Shown here in pieces: positions 1 to 8,028 of a stretch of 64,000 nt of DNA (the stretch's first letter is position 1; every line of letters begins with the position of its first letter). The stretch is taken from the NCBI RefSeq assembly GCF_025137375.1, contig NZ_CP073720.1, forward strand, positions 6,596,501 to 6,660,500. The letters run 5' to 3'. Below the pieces are notes generated by a model. The model did no database searches, was not told the origin of the DNA, and saw only the letters and a program-made list of their open reading frames with translations. The position numbers and the translations under genes are program-made. The stretch comes from Dactylosporangium fulvum (GTDB taxonomy: Bacteria > Actinomycetota > Actinomycetes > Mycobacteriales > Micromonosporaceae).

Positions 1-513
1 CGCCCGGCCACCGACGAGCGTCTCCAGGCAACCGGTCTGCCCGCACGCGCACCGGCGCTCGTTGCCCGGCACGATCTGGTGCCCGGCCTCGGTCGTGAGC
101 ACGGTGTCCCCGAGACGCAGCGCCGCGCCGACGCCGGTCGACACCGTGAGGTAGCCGGAGCGTTCGACACCGTGGAGACTGCCGCCGGGATGCCACGCCT
201 CGCCGAGCAGCCCGCAGGTAGCGTCGTGAGCGACGCGGACCGGACACCCGAGCGCATCCTGGAGGTCGCGGCCGAGCCGGCGCCCTTCATAGGAGCGCAG
301 GTTGAGCGCGGTGCGCACGTCCCCGTCACCGGTCACCCGGCCCCCGAAGGAGACCCCGACCGCGCTGGGCGACGCCTCGGCCGCGCGGACGGCGTCGACG
401 AGCAACGCCAACTCCCGGTCGTAGCCGGCGTCGGTCGCGAACCGGACGGCCGAGCGCCCCTCACCCGCGACCCGGCTCCAGGTCCCTCCGACGTCAACGG
501 CGACAATGCCCAT
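1..513 (-). CDS. ROK-family sugar kinase-like protein, C-terminus cut by window edge
   Basis: The reading frame starts at ATG 513 and runs leftward off the window, giving about 171 residues with no stop. The N-terminus reads MGIVAVDVGGTWSRV, the phosphate-1 motif of the actin-like ATPase fold. Near the left edge is RCACGQTGCLE, the CxCGxxGCxE zinc motif that defines ROK proteins. There is no N-terminal winged helix before the ATPase fold, so it is a ROK kinase or kinase-like protein, not a repressor such as the ROK gene at 59.2 kb. Substrate is unknown; ROK kinases phosphorylate glucose, N-acetylmannosamine and similar sugars. The gap between residue 1 and the upstream repeats has no obvious partner gene. 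Confidence 0.85.
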   Translation of the reverse strand, partial: MGIVAVDVGGTWSRVAGEGRSAVRFATDAGYDRELALLVDAVRAAEASPSAVGVSFGGRVTGDGDVRTALNLRSYEGRRLGRDLQDALGCPVRVAHDATCGLLGEAWHPGGSLHGVERSGYLTVSTGVGAALRLGDTVLTTEAGHQIVPGNERRCACGQTGCLETLVGGRA

Positions 514-597
514 GCGCCGGACGCTACCGCGTTCCGGGCCGCTCGCCCGCGGCGGCTGACCAGCGCGCCGGTCGGGCTCGCGACGCCCGTCGAGCAT

Positions 598-645
598 GAT
601 CACGGAGTTTCCCCGGGCCCAGAACCCCGAAGAAACTCCACGATC
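598..645. repeat. Hairpin repeat, copy a
   Basis: Arms 598-611 and 632-645 pair at 12 of 14 positions around a 20-nt loop containing cccagaacccc. It belongs to the same family as the hairpins at 678, 1063 and 27246, which share an arm of the type CATGATCrYGGAnnkTT and a CCAGG- or CCAGA-containing loop. Confidence 0.6.
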
Positions 646-677
646 ACTGCCCAGCCTCCGGCGGCGGGAACCCGAGT

Positions 678-708
678 CATGATCACGGACGTTGTGCGGG
701 ACTCCTGG
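678..708. repeat. Half hairpin repeat, copy b, left arm and part of loop
   Basis: The left arm CATGATCACGGACGTT is followed by a loop segment tgcgggactCCTGG, resembling the reverse complement of the loop of the intact hairpin at 1063-1116. After CCTGG the sequence switches into the mobile repeat that begins at 709. No matching right arm follows directly. Confidence 0.55.
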
Positions 709-840
709 AGCCTGTTGCGCAATTCGGATCCCTCGCGCGTCAACCCCGACAACCGCGCCGATCTTGGAGTTGTGGTCCTTGACAAATCCGGACAAATTCG
801 GAGGTTCATGGCGCCACAACTCCAAGATCGGCGCGTAGTT
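709..840 (+). mobile_element. Truncated copy of a miniature inverted-repeat element
   Basis: About 132 bp are nearly identical to the reverse complement of 27306-27445. The left terminal repeat AGCCTGTTGCGCAATTCG is present. A perfect 22-bp internal inverted repeat lies at 754-775 and 814-835. Similarity stops after GCGCGTAGTT at 840, so the right terminal repeat is missing. No protein of its own is plausible; such an element would need a transposase encoded elsewhere. Confidence 0.7.
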
Positions 841-1062
841 CCCTCACCACAGCCCACCGAGCACCGTCCGCCCGAAACCTGGCGCCATGACGAGCACAGC
901 AGGGCTCGCCACCTGCTGGAGTTCGATGCCGGCTGCGATGCTTGTCCACAGGCCCCGCCGTCGACAGCCAGCACGCCGTGCGCTGGACAATACTGTGCGC
1001 TCTCAGGCACTCACTCGCAGCGGACCACCGACGCGCCGGGCCACTCGCGACGCCCGCCGAGT

Positions 1063-1116
1063 CATGATCACGGACGTTTCGATGGCCAGGAACCCCGCAA
1101 AACGTCCGTGATCATG
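1063..1116. repeat. Perfect 17-bp hairpin repeat, copy c
   Basis: Arms 1063-1079 and 1100-1116 are perfect inverted repeats (CATGATCACGGACGTTT type) around a 20-nt loop containing CCAGG. It is an intact member of the hairpin family. A half copy of the arm also occurs near 1169. It lies in a gene-free stretch and could form a stable RNA or cruciform structure. Confidence 0.75.
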
Positions 1117-1335
1117 GATCTTCCCCCACCACAGCCCGCCTGAGCCGGTCGGCAAACGCTCGTCGAGCCATGATCACAGCGAACCGAGCAGCCCGTCCGA
1201 GCGCCGTCGCGCCTGAAAACTGGCGGCGCCGTGAAAACGCCGGGCTCGACGCAGGCTCCGGCGCCGACCCGGACGCCCATCGACTTCGCGCCCTCGGCAA
1301 CGTTCAAGCCGCCACCTGCCAGGCGCCAAGGCGCA

Positions 1336-1529
1336 CCGCGGGCACAGGACGCGCCGCGGGCACAGGACGCGCCGCGGGCACAGGACGCGCCGCGGGCACA
1401 GGACGCGCCGCGGGCACAGGACGCGCCGCGGGCACAGGACGCGCCGCGGGCACAGGACGCGCCGCGGGCACAGGACGCGCCGCGGGCACAGGACGCGCCG
1501 CGGGCGCAGGACGCGCCGCGGGCGCAGCT
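1336..1529. repeat. 18-bp tandem repeat array, about 10.7 copies
   Basis: The unit CCGCGGGCACAGGACGCG repeats head to tail from 1336. The first copies are identical, and the later ones carry a cacagg to cgcagg change. Since 18 is a multiple of 3, every frame stays open through the array, which produces long spurious ORFs on both strands. It lies about 240 bp upstream of the amylase start. Confidence 0.95.
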
Positions 1530-1593
1530 GGCAAGGGGCGGCCCCGGACGCGGGGCGCAGCCGCGGCGGACCGGCGCCGGACGGAAGGTGATC

Positions 1594-1683
1594 TTTGCAA
1601 GTTCTTGCGTCGATTCCATGGCGAAGGCACTGGTCGGAGCGATCCGAGAGCGATCAGCCGCATCAATTCTGCAAGAACCTTGA
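1594..1683 (+). promoter_or_regulatory. Candidate operator region upstream of the amylase
   Basis: The stretch contains TTTGCAAGTTCTTGCG at 1594-1609, whose core GCAAGTTCTTGC (1597-1608) is a perfect palindrome. A second, imperfect site GCAAGAACCTTG lies at 1671-1682. Similar TTGCAAG elements lie upstream of the alpha-1,3-glucanase near 59 kb. A LacI- or ROK-type sugar regulator is a reasonable guess; no promoter hexamers are clear. Confidence 0.4.
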
Positions 1684-1772
1684 CAAGAATGAATGGATAC
1701 GACGACGCTCTCTGCACCGCGTTGCAACGTCGGTCGGCCGCCACCGCATCGATGAGCGCAAGGAGCCTCACC

Positions 1773-4700
1773 GTGCCTGTCAGACGCCTCATACTCGCTG
1801 TCCTACTCGTTTTCTGTGCTCTCCCCGCCGTGCCCGCCGCGGCGGCCACGACCGTGACCGTCTACTACAGACCCACCGCCGCCTGGACCACCGTCAACAT
1901 CCACTATGCCCCCAACGGCGGCGCCTGGACCGCCGTGCCGGGTGTGCCCATGGCGCCGGCCGGCTGTGCCGGCTGGTTCACCAAGACCCTCAACCTCGGC
2001 ACCGCCACCGGTGCCCAGGTGGTGTTCAACAACGGCGCGGGCGTGTGGGACAACCACTCCGGCGCCAACTATGCCATCGGCACCGGCACCGTCAGCATCA
2101 CCGGCGGCGCCATCGGTACGGGCGATCCGTGCACCACAGAGCCTCCGCCGCCCGGCGGGAACACCGCCACCGTCTTCTACTCCACCGCCGGGCGGAACTG
2201 GCCGACCGTCAACATCCACTACGCCCCGAACGGCGAGGCGTGGACCGCGGTGCCGGGCGTTCCGATGAACGAGGTCGCCTGCGCCGGCTGGGTGAAGCGG
2301 ACCGTCCAGCTCGGCGCCGCGACCGGCATGCAGGCCGTGTTCAACAACGGCTCCGGCACCTGGGACAATAACAACGGCGCCAACTACCGCATCAACGCCG
2401 GCACCTCGAAGGTCAGCGGCGGGGTCGTCACCGGCAACGCCACCGACCCGTGCACCGCCGTCCCGCCGGACACCACCGCGCCGACCGTGCCCACGGGCGT
2501 GACCGCCGCCGTCGACCACGTCACCGTCACGCTCTCGTGGACCGCCTCCACCGACGACCGCGGCGTCACGGGCTACCAGATCACCCGTAATCCCGGCGGG
2601 ACCGTGCTCACCACGGCGTACAACGGGTACATCGACGGCAGCCTGGCCGCGCGCACCACCTACACGTACACGGTCCGGGCCGTCGACGCCGCCGGGAACC
2701 GCTCCGCCGCCTCGAACCCGGTCACGGTCACCACCGGCGACGCTCCCCCGCTGCCGCCCGGCGGGCAGATGCTCGGCGGCGACCCGCGCAAGGAGACCGT
2801 GTACTTCGTGCTGACGGCCCGATTCTATGACGGCGACAGCTCCAACAACCGCGGCGGCAGTCAGCATGTCAGGTCGGGCAACGCCGCGAACGACGACCCG
2901 ATGTTCCGCGGCGACTTCAAGGGCCTGGTCGACAAGCTCGACTACATCAAGGCGCTCGGGTTCTCCGCGATCTGGATCACGCCGGTCGTGCTCAACCGCT
3001 CCGACTACGACTACCACGGGTACCACGGCTGGGACTTCTACCGTGTCGACCCGCGGCTGGAGTCGCCGGGCGCGTCCTACCAGGATCTCATCAACACCGC
3101 GCACGCCAAGGGACTCAAGATCTATCAGGACGTGGTCTACAACCACAGCTCCCGCTGGGGCGCGAACGGCCTCTACGTGCCGCCGGTCTGGGGCGCGCGC
3201 GACGGCCAGTGGGACTGGATGTACAGCGAGAAGGTCCCGGGCAAGCAGTACAACCCCCTCGAGGAGAACTCGCTCGGCCGGGCCTACAACGGCGATCTGT
3301 GGTCGACGGCGGAGCCCGCCGGGAACACCTGCCGCAACTGGGGCACGCCGACCGGCTACTACAGCCCCGAGGGGTACACCATCCACAACTGCCAGTGGCC
3401 CAGCCCGACGTCGGGCATGTTCCCGGCCAACCTGTACCACCAGTGCTGGATCGGCAACTGGGAGGGCGAGGACTCGCGCTCCTGCTGGCTGCACGACGAC
3501 CTCGCCGACTTCAACACCGAGAACCCGGTGGTCCAGCAGTACCTCATCGGCGCCTACAACAAGTACATCGACATGGGCGTCGACGGGTTCCGCGTCGACA
3601 CCGCCGTGCACATCCCCAGGGTCACGTGGAACCGGCGGTTCCTGCCGGCGCTGCAGCAGCGGCTCGTGCAGAAGTACGGCGCGGCGAAGGCCCAGGACTT
3701 CTACGTCTTCGGCGAGGTCGGCGCGTTCGTCAACGACAAGTGGAACCGCGGCTCGGTCAACCACTCGGCGCAGTTCTTCACCTGGAAGGAGCGCCGGTCC
3801 TATGTGGACAACGACGTGCAGGCGGCGCTCGACCAGTTCAACTACGAGCAGCAGCTGGGCATCGCCGGCCAGCCGACGTCCACCAACGCGTTCCTGAACG
3901 GGAACCTCTACCACGCGCCGGACCACTCGCAGTTCTCCGGCATGAACATCATCGACATGCGGATGCACATGAACTTCGGTGACGCCGCCAACGCCTTCAA
4001 CAACGGCAAGGACTCGGACGACTCGACGAACGACGCCACCTACAACGCCGTCTACGTCGACTCGCACGACTACGGCCCGAACAAGTCCTCGACCCGCTAC
4101 GCCGGCGGCACCGACGCGTGGGCCGAGAACATGGCGCTCATGTGGACGTTCCGCGGCATCCCGGTGCTGTACTACGGCTCGGAGGTGGAGTTCCAGAAGG
4201 GCAAGCAGATCGACTGCGGCCCGAGCTGCCCGCTGGCCACGACCGGGCGTGCGTACTACGGCGGCCTGCTCCAGGGGACCGTCGTGGCGGGTGACTACGG
4301 CGTGGTGTCGAGCGCCTCGGGCAGCGTGGCGACGACGCTGAACCAGCCACTGGTCCGCCACCTGCAGCGCCTCAACCAGATCCGCCGCGCGGTCCCGGCG
4401 CTGCAGATGGGGCAGTACTCGACGGCGGGGATCACGGGCAGCCAGATGGCGTTCAAGCGCCGGTACACCAACGGCGCGGTGGACAGTTTCGTGCTGGTGA
4501 CCATCTCGTCGGGCGCCACCTTCACCGGCATCCCCAACGGCACGTACGTCGACGCCGTGACCGGTGACGTCAAGGTGGTGACCGACGGCTCGCTGACGGC
4601 GGCCCTGGCGACAAGGGGCGGCCTGCGCGCCTACGTCCTGTCCTTGCCCGGCAACCCGGCCCCGGGCAAGGTCGGCACGGACGGCCCGTACCTGAAGTGA
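1773..4700 (+). CDS. Secreted modular alpha-amylase (CBM25-CBM25-FnIII-GH13)
   Basis: This is an extracellular starch-degrading enzyme of about 975 residues. GTG 1773 is chosen because AAGGAG (1760-1765) lies 7 nt upstream and because the product then begins directly with a signal peptide (RRLILAVLLVFCALPAVPAAAA); ATG 1752 is an alternative. Two starch-binding CBM25-like modules follow (about residues 26-115 and 130-225, both with NIHYAPNG and VFNNGxGxWDN). A fibronectin type III module is at about 235-320. The GH13 barrel starts near 340 and carries DVVYNHSS, GFRVDTAVH with nucleophile D609, VFGEV with acid/base E648, and VDSHD with stabiliser D766, so all catalytic residues are present. A C-terminal beta domain follows. 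It is monocistronic; the TTGCAAG-like sites upstream suggest sugar control. Confidence 0.95.
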   Translation: MPVRRLILAVLLVFCALPAVPAAAATTVTVYYRPTAAWTTVNIHYAPNGGAWTAVPGVPMAPAGCAGWFTKTLNLGTATGAQVVFNNGAGVWDNHSGANYAIGTGTVSITGGAIGTGDPCTTEPPPPGGNTATVFYSTAGRNWPTVNIHYAPNGEAWTAVPGVPMNEVACAGWVKRTVQLGAATGMQAVFNNGSGTWDNNNGANYRINAGTSKVSGGVVTGNATDPCTAVPPDTTAPTVPTGVTAAVDHVTVTLSWTASTDDRGVTGYQITRNPGGTVLTTAYNGYIDGSLAARTTYTYTVRAVDAAGNRSAASNPVTVTTGDAPPLPPGGQMLGGDPRKETVYFVLTARFYDGDSSNNRGGSQHVRSGNAANDDPMFRGDFKGLVDKLDYIKALGFSAIWITPVVLNRSDYDYHGYHGWDFYRVDPRLESPGASYQDLINTAHAKGLKIYQDVVYNHSSRWGANGLYVPPVWGARDGQWDWMYSEKVPGKQYNPLEENSLGRAYNGDLWSTAEPAGNTCRNWGTPTGYYSPEGYTIHNCQWPSPTSGMFPANLYHQCWIGNWEGEDSRSCWLHDDLADFNTENPVVQQYLIGAYNKYIDMGVDGFRVDTAVHIPRVTWNRRFLPALQQRLVQKYGAAKAQDFYVFGEVGAFVNDKWNRGSVNHSAQFFTWKERRSYVDNDVQAALDQFNYEQQLGIAGQPTSTNAFLNGNLYHAPDHSQFSGMNIIDMRMHMNFGDAANAFNNGKDSDDSTNDATYNAVYVDSHDYGPNKSSTRYAGGTDAWAENMALMWTFRGIPVLYYGSEVEFQKGKQIDCGPSCPLATTGRAYYGGLLQGTVVAGDYGVVSSASGSVATTLNQPLVRHLQRLNQIRRAVPALQMGQYSTAGITGSQMAFKRRYTNGAVDSFVLVTISSGATFTGIPNGTYVDAVTGDVKVVTDGSLTAALATRGGLRAYVLSLPGNPAPGKVGTDGPYLK

Positions 4701-4790
4701 TCCATGGCACCGGCAGCCCGCTGCTGTGTCACGTTCCCGGGTGCCGACCCGTCGTTTCCGGAATACCGCGAGCGACAGGGAAGGCGCGAC

Positions 4791-4955
4791 ATGAACGTGG
4801 TCATCCGGGGCGGGCTGCTGGTGCACACCACCACCACCGCGCTGCCCTCGGCGAACGCGGTGGTGGTGGTGATGATGATGATGATGATCGGAATCGGTGT
4901 GCTCGCGGCGAACGCCGTGCGGGGGCGCAGGCGTCAGCCCGTCATCGTCATGTAG
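4791..4955 (+). CDS. Possible small membrane protein with a Val/Met run
   Basis: A 54-residue frame starts at ATG 4791 with GGGAAGG upstream. The middle encodes VVVVMMMMMIGIGVLAA, a hydrophobic stretch built by a GTG/ATG trinucleotide run (about 4860-4888), followed by a basic RGRRRQ tail. Its last 22 bp overlap the end of the opposite-strand small gene. It might be a small membrane protein or only a microsatellite artefact; no family is recognised. Confidence 0.3.
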   Translation: MNVVIRGGLLVHTTTTALPSANAVVVVMMMMMIGIGVLAANAVRGRRRQPVIVM

Positions 4956-5059
4956 AGGAAACCGATGATGACCAGAATGCCGAGCAGGCCGATGATGATC
5001 AGTCCGGTGGCGCTCGAGTTCGGCTGGGTGCTCGAGTCGTCGTCTTCCTCTGGTTCCAC
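4934..5059 (-). CDS. Small acidic single-pass membrane protein, 41 residues
   Basis: The gene starts at GTG 5059 with GGGAGG about 5 nt upstream. The product begins with an acidic, polar head (MEPEEDDDSSTQPNSS) and continues with one membrane helix, LIIIGLLGILVIIGFLY, then a short TMTG tail. The clean Shine-Dalgarno spacing, the acidic head followed by a uniform helix, and high GC at third positions argue that it is real. No function can be assigned. It lies between the amylase and the biosynthetic locus. Confidence 0.6.
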   Translation of the reverse strand: MEPEEDDDSSTQPNSSATGLIIIGLLGILVIIGFLYMTMTG

Positions 5060-5320
5060 AGGCCCTCCCGGCCGGTACGCTACCGGACAATCTTTCCGAG
5101 TTCGAGCCGCCCCCGCCAGTGTCATCGACGGGTCGCCCTTGAGTTCGCCCCCTGTTCGCGGAAGTCTGCCCATACGGCCGACCGGCTGCACCGCTCGTAC
5201 CGCGGCAACATCGTGGTCTCCGCCCTGCGCACTCTTGCTGCAATCCCCACCGGTAGCCGGTTTCGGCGGCCCGCGCGCCGCACCATCGGTGGCAGGGGTA
5301 CGACGAGGGGGGACCCGGAG

Positions 5321-6391
5321 ATGCACGACGGCGAATACCGCCAGCTGATAGAACTGCTCGACCGGGCCCGGCCCGGACCGCTCACCGTAGCGGTCGTCGA
5401 GGGACCGCCGGGCAGCGGCAAGACCCGGCTCCTGCGCCGGTTCGCCGACTGCGCCCGGCAGCGCCCGGCGACGGCCGTACTGGACGCGGAGTGGTCCGAC
5501 GGCCTGCCGCGCCTGGCGCCCGCCGCCACGCTGGTGCTGACCTGCGAGCATCCACAGTGGATCGACCCGCGGGTCTGGCCGGCGCTCGACGCGCTGGCGC
5601 GGACCACCGCGGCGCTCGTGGTGCTGGCGCGCCGGACCGGTGCCGGCTGGCCGCCGGGGGCCGCCGCCCGGCCCGGCGCGCACCGGGTCACGCTCGGCCC
5701 GCTGCCGGCCGACGCGGTGGCCGAGCTGCTGACCGAGCTGCTCGGCGGGCGGCCCGGGCCGGCGGTCGTCGCGCTCGCCGGGGTGGCCGCCGGGCTTCCC
5801 GGTGCTCTCGGTGATCTCGCCGCCGGCCTGCTGGAGGAGCGGCTCGTCACGGTCGAGGACGGCCGGGCGGTGCTGGTCGCGCCCCGGCTGCCGGCCCGGA
5901 CCCGGGCGCGGCTTGCCCAGCGGCTGGCCGCGCTGTCCGCGCCGACGCGGCGCGCCCTGCAGGTCGCCTCGACGATCGGGCCGGTGTTCGGGCTGCTGGA
6001 GCTCGCGCGCGTGATGGGCTGCGGCACCGCCGCGCTGTTGCCGGCGGTCGACGAGGCGATGACGTCCGGGCTGGTCACCGGCGCCGGTGACGTCCTGATG
6101 TTCAGCCACGAACTGGTCCGTGACGTCGTCGAGGCGTCGCTGCCGCGGCCCGTGGTGGTCGCGCTGCGCGGCGAGCGGGCGCACCCGGGCGTGCCGGGCT
6201 GGGGCGCGTTGACCGAGCAGGAGCGGGAGATCGCCGGCCTGGTCGGCCGGGCGCTGACCAACCAGCAGATCGCCCGGCGGATCGGCCGCTCGCCGCACAC
6301 CGTCAACTACCACCTGCGGCAGATCTTCCGGAAGCTCGGCATCGGGTCCCGGGTCGAGCTGGCGTCCCTCTACAGGGCCTCGACGAGCTGA
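5321..6391 (+). CDS. ATPase/LuxR-type transcriptional regulator (short LAL-like)
   Basis: A 356-residue protein starting at ATG 5321. The Walker A motif GPPGSGKT lies at about residues 29-36 and TLVLTCEH at a likely Walker B strand. The C-terminus is a LuxR-type helix-turn-helix (LTEQEREIAGLVGRALTNQQ onward, with NYHLRQIFRKLGI). Full LAL regulators are near 900 residues; this one lacks the long TPR-like middle region, so it resembles a compact version of the regulator at 13.9 kb. It converges on the phzD-like gene with a 22-bp overlap of coding ends. Placement at the edge of the cluster suggests a pathway-specific regulator, which is an inference. Confidence 0.8.
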   Translation: MHDGEYRQLIELLDRARPGPLTVAVVEGPPGSGKTRLLRRFADCARQRPATAVLDAEWSDGLPRLAPAATLVLTCEHPQWIDPRVWPALDALARTTAALVVLARRTGAGWPPGAAARPGAHRVTLGPLPADAVAELLTELLGGRPGPAVVALAGVAAGLPGALGDLAAGLLEERLVTVEDGRAVLVAPRLPARTRARLAQRLAALSAPTRRALQVASTIGPVFGLLELARVMGCGTAALLPAVDEAMTSGLVTGAGDVLMFSHELVRDVVEASLPRPVVVALRGERAHPGVPGWGALTEQEREIAGLVGRALTNQQIARRIGRSPHTVNYHLRQIFRKLGIGSRVELASLYRASTS

Positions 6392-6984
6392 GCGGTGGTG
6401 AGTGTGACCGCGCACGCCCTGGCCGCGTAGTCCAGGGCGAGCCGGTGGTCCTCGGCGCTGAAGTCGGCGACGGCGTCGGCGACGAGGAACGGCTGGATGT
6501 CGTGCGCGTAGGCGTCACACGCGGTGAGCAGGCAGCCGAGATGGGCGAAGACCCCGCAGACGACGAGCTGGTCCCGGCCCATGGCCCGGAGGTGCCCGGC
6601 GAGACCGGTGCGGTGGAAGGCGCTGTACCGGTACTTCGTCACCACCAGGTCGTCCGGCCCGGGCGCCAGCTCCGCGACGATGCCGCGGCTGGCCGGGTCG
6701 TCGGTCATGCCCGGTCCCCAGAAGTCGTGGAGCAGCCCGCGGTCGGCCGGGCTCATCCGGCCCGGCTGGGCCGAGTAGATCACCGGGAGGCCCGTGGCGC
6801 GCAGGGTCGCGACGTTGGCGAGCAGCTCGGTGGTCGGTGACTCGCCCGCCGGGAAGCGGCCGAGGAAGTAGTACTGCATGTCGTGGACGAGCAGGGCGGC
6901 GCGGCGCGGGTCGGGCCGCCAGCGGGCCGGTCCCGGGGTGAGGTCGCGTACGGTCGGCATCGGGTAGGGCGCGATGGTCAACAT
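6370..6984 (-). CDS. phzD: PhzD-type isochorismatase
   Basis: A 204-residue hydrolase of the isochorismatase family (PhzD of phenazine clusters is about 207). PhzD hydrolyses 2-amino-2-deoxyisochorismate (ADIC) to trans-2,3-dihydro-3-hydroxyanthranilate plus pyruvate. Diagnostic segments are LLVHDMQYYFL (D35 matching the catalytic Asp), VTKYRYSAFHRT with the catalytic Lys, CGVFAHLGCL, and DIQPFLVADAVADFS. The start ATG overlaps the stop of the upstream flavoprotein gene (ATGTTGA), so translation is probably coupled. Together with the PhzE-type gene at 12 kb it supplies a complete ADIC-to-dihydrohydroxyanthranilate step. No dehydrogenase for the next step is seen in the window. Confidence 0.88.
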   Translation of the reverse strand: MLTIAPYPMPTVRDLTPGPARWRPDPRRAALLVHDMQYYFLGRFPAGESPTTELLANVATLRATGLPVIYSAQPGRMSPADRGLLHDFWGPGMTDDPASRGIVAELAPGPDDLVVTKYRYSAFHRTGLAGHLRAMGRDQLVVCGVFAHLGCLLTACDAYAHDIQPFLVADAVADFSAEDHRLALDYAARACAVTLTTAQLVEAL

Positions 6985-8015
6985 CCGTAGAGCCAATCGT
7001 GGTCGGTGAGGGTGTTGGGCGCGGCGTGGTCGCCGGCCCCGACTGCGGCGACGACCCGGTCGACCCGGGCCCGCCGGCTGTGCTCGAAGCGGTCGAAGCC
7101 GCCGCCGGTGCCCAGGCTCACGGCGACGGCGGCGGCGTCCTCGATCGCCTGCGCCGCGCCCTGGGCGAGGAACGGCAGCATCGGGTGTGCGGCGTCGCCG
7201 ATCACGGCGAGGCGTCCCCGGTGCCACCTCGGCATCGGCGGCCGGTCGGACAGTCCGTGGTGGACGGTGTCGCGGGCGGCGGCGAGCAGCTCACGCACCC
7301 GCGGGTGCCAGCCCTCGCGGGCGGCGTCGAGGCCGGTGCCGGCCGGCACGACCACCACCACGTTGACGGCATCGCCGACGGGGTAGCAGACGCAGTGCCG
7401 GCCGGGGCCGAGCCAGACCAGCACACGCGGCGGCCCGTCCGGCCAGGGAACGTCGGCGGCGGGGACCAGCGCGCGGTGGACGGTGTGGCCGGAGGGCCGC
7501 ACGTCGTCGACGGTGATGCAGCCGCGGATCGCGGAGTGCAGCCCGTCGGCGCCGATCACGACGCCGGCACGGTGCCGGGCGCCGCCGGCGAAGCGCAGCT
7601 CGACCCCGCCCCGGTGTTCCTCGACGCCGATGCACCGGTGGCCGAAGCGCACCGCACCGGCGCACCGTTCGAAGAGCACGCGGAGCAGGTCCGCGCGGCG
7701 CAGCGTCCGGTACGGCGCACCGTACCGCCGCTCGGCCGCCGCCCCCAGCTCGACCCGGCCGACGAGCGTGTCGTCGTCCCAGCGGCGCAGCTCCCGGGCG
7801 ACGGGCCGCACCGCGACGGCGTCGAGGGCGGGCCCGAGCCCGAGGCGGTCCAGCACGCGCGAGGCGTTCGGCGGGAGCTGGATGCCGCCGCCCCCGCCGG
7901 GCAGCGCGGCGGCCTGCTCGAAGACGGCGCAGGCGAGCCCCGCGGCCTCCAGCGCCAGAGCGGTTGTGAGGCCCGCGATGCCCCCGCCCACAACCGCGAT
8001 CCCGGTGTCCGGCAT
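6978..8015 (-). CDS. FAD-dependent aromatic hydroxylase, salicylate-hydroxylase-like
   Basis: A group A flavoprotein monooxygenase of 345 residues. It has GGGIAGL near the N-terminus for FAD, GADGLHSAIR (the DG motif), and GDAAHPMLPFLAQGAAQAIEDA (positions about 285-306; GD motif), ending in a DHDWLYGC tail like salicylate hydroxylases. The start ATG 8015 has GGGAGGG upstream and lies 13 bp after the adenylating-enzyme gene. In related pathways such enzymes hydroxylate or oxidatively decarboxylate aminohydroxybenzoates (for example, the 2-hydroxylation of 3-amino-4-hydroxybenzoate in platensimycin biosynthesis). That makes an aminohydroxybenzoate the likely substrate here; the exact position is not predictable. 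Confidence 0.85.
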   Translation of the reverse strand: MPDTGIAVVGGGIAGLTTALALEAAGLACAVFEQAAALPGGGGGIQLPPNASRVLDRLGLGPALDAVAVRPVARELRRWDDDTLVGRVELGAAAERRYGAPYRTLRRADLLRVLFERCAGAVRFGHRCIGVEEHRGGVELRFAGGARHRAGVVIGADGLHSAIRGCITVDDVRPSGHTVHRALVPAADVPWPDGPPRVLVWLGPGRHCVCYPVGDAVNVVVVVPAGTGLDAAREGWHPRVRELLAAARDTVHHGLSDRPPMPRWHRGRLAVIGDAAHPMLPFLAQGAAQAIEDAAAVAVSLGTGGGFDRFEHSRRARVDRVVAAVGAGDHAAPNTLTDHDWLYGC

Positions 8016-8028
8016 GACGATCCCTCCC

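Noticed and set aside
79..1143. 354-residue plus-strand frame at the left edge
   Set aside because: It runs antisense to the ROK protein and then through hairpin repeats; no domain is visible.
1336..1529. CRISPR array
   Set aside because: Units are 18 bp and directly adjacent; there are no unique spacers and no cas genes.
1170..1772. Long open frame joining the 18-bp repeat region to the amylase, adding about 200 residues
   Set aside because: The 18-bp array keeps all frames open. A Shine-Dalgarno and a clean signal peptide mark the real start at 1773; a leader of Gly-Thr-Gly-Arg-Ala-Ala repeats before a signal peptide makes no sense.
1803..5243. 1146-residue frame opposite the amylase
   Set aside because: It is the antisense shadow of the amylase, rich in Arg, Gly and Val with no domain, a normal effect of high GC.
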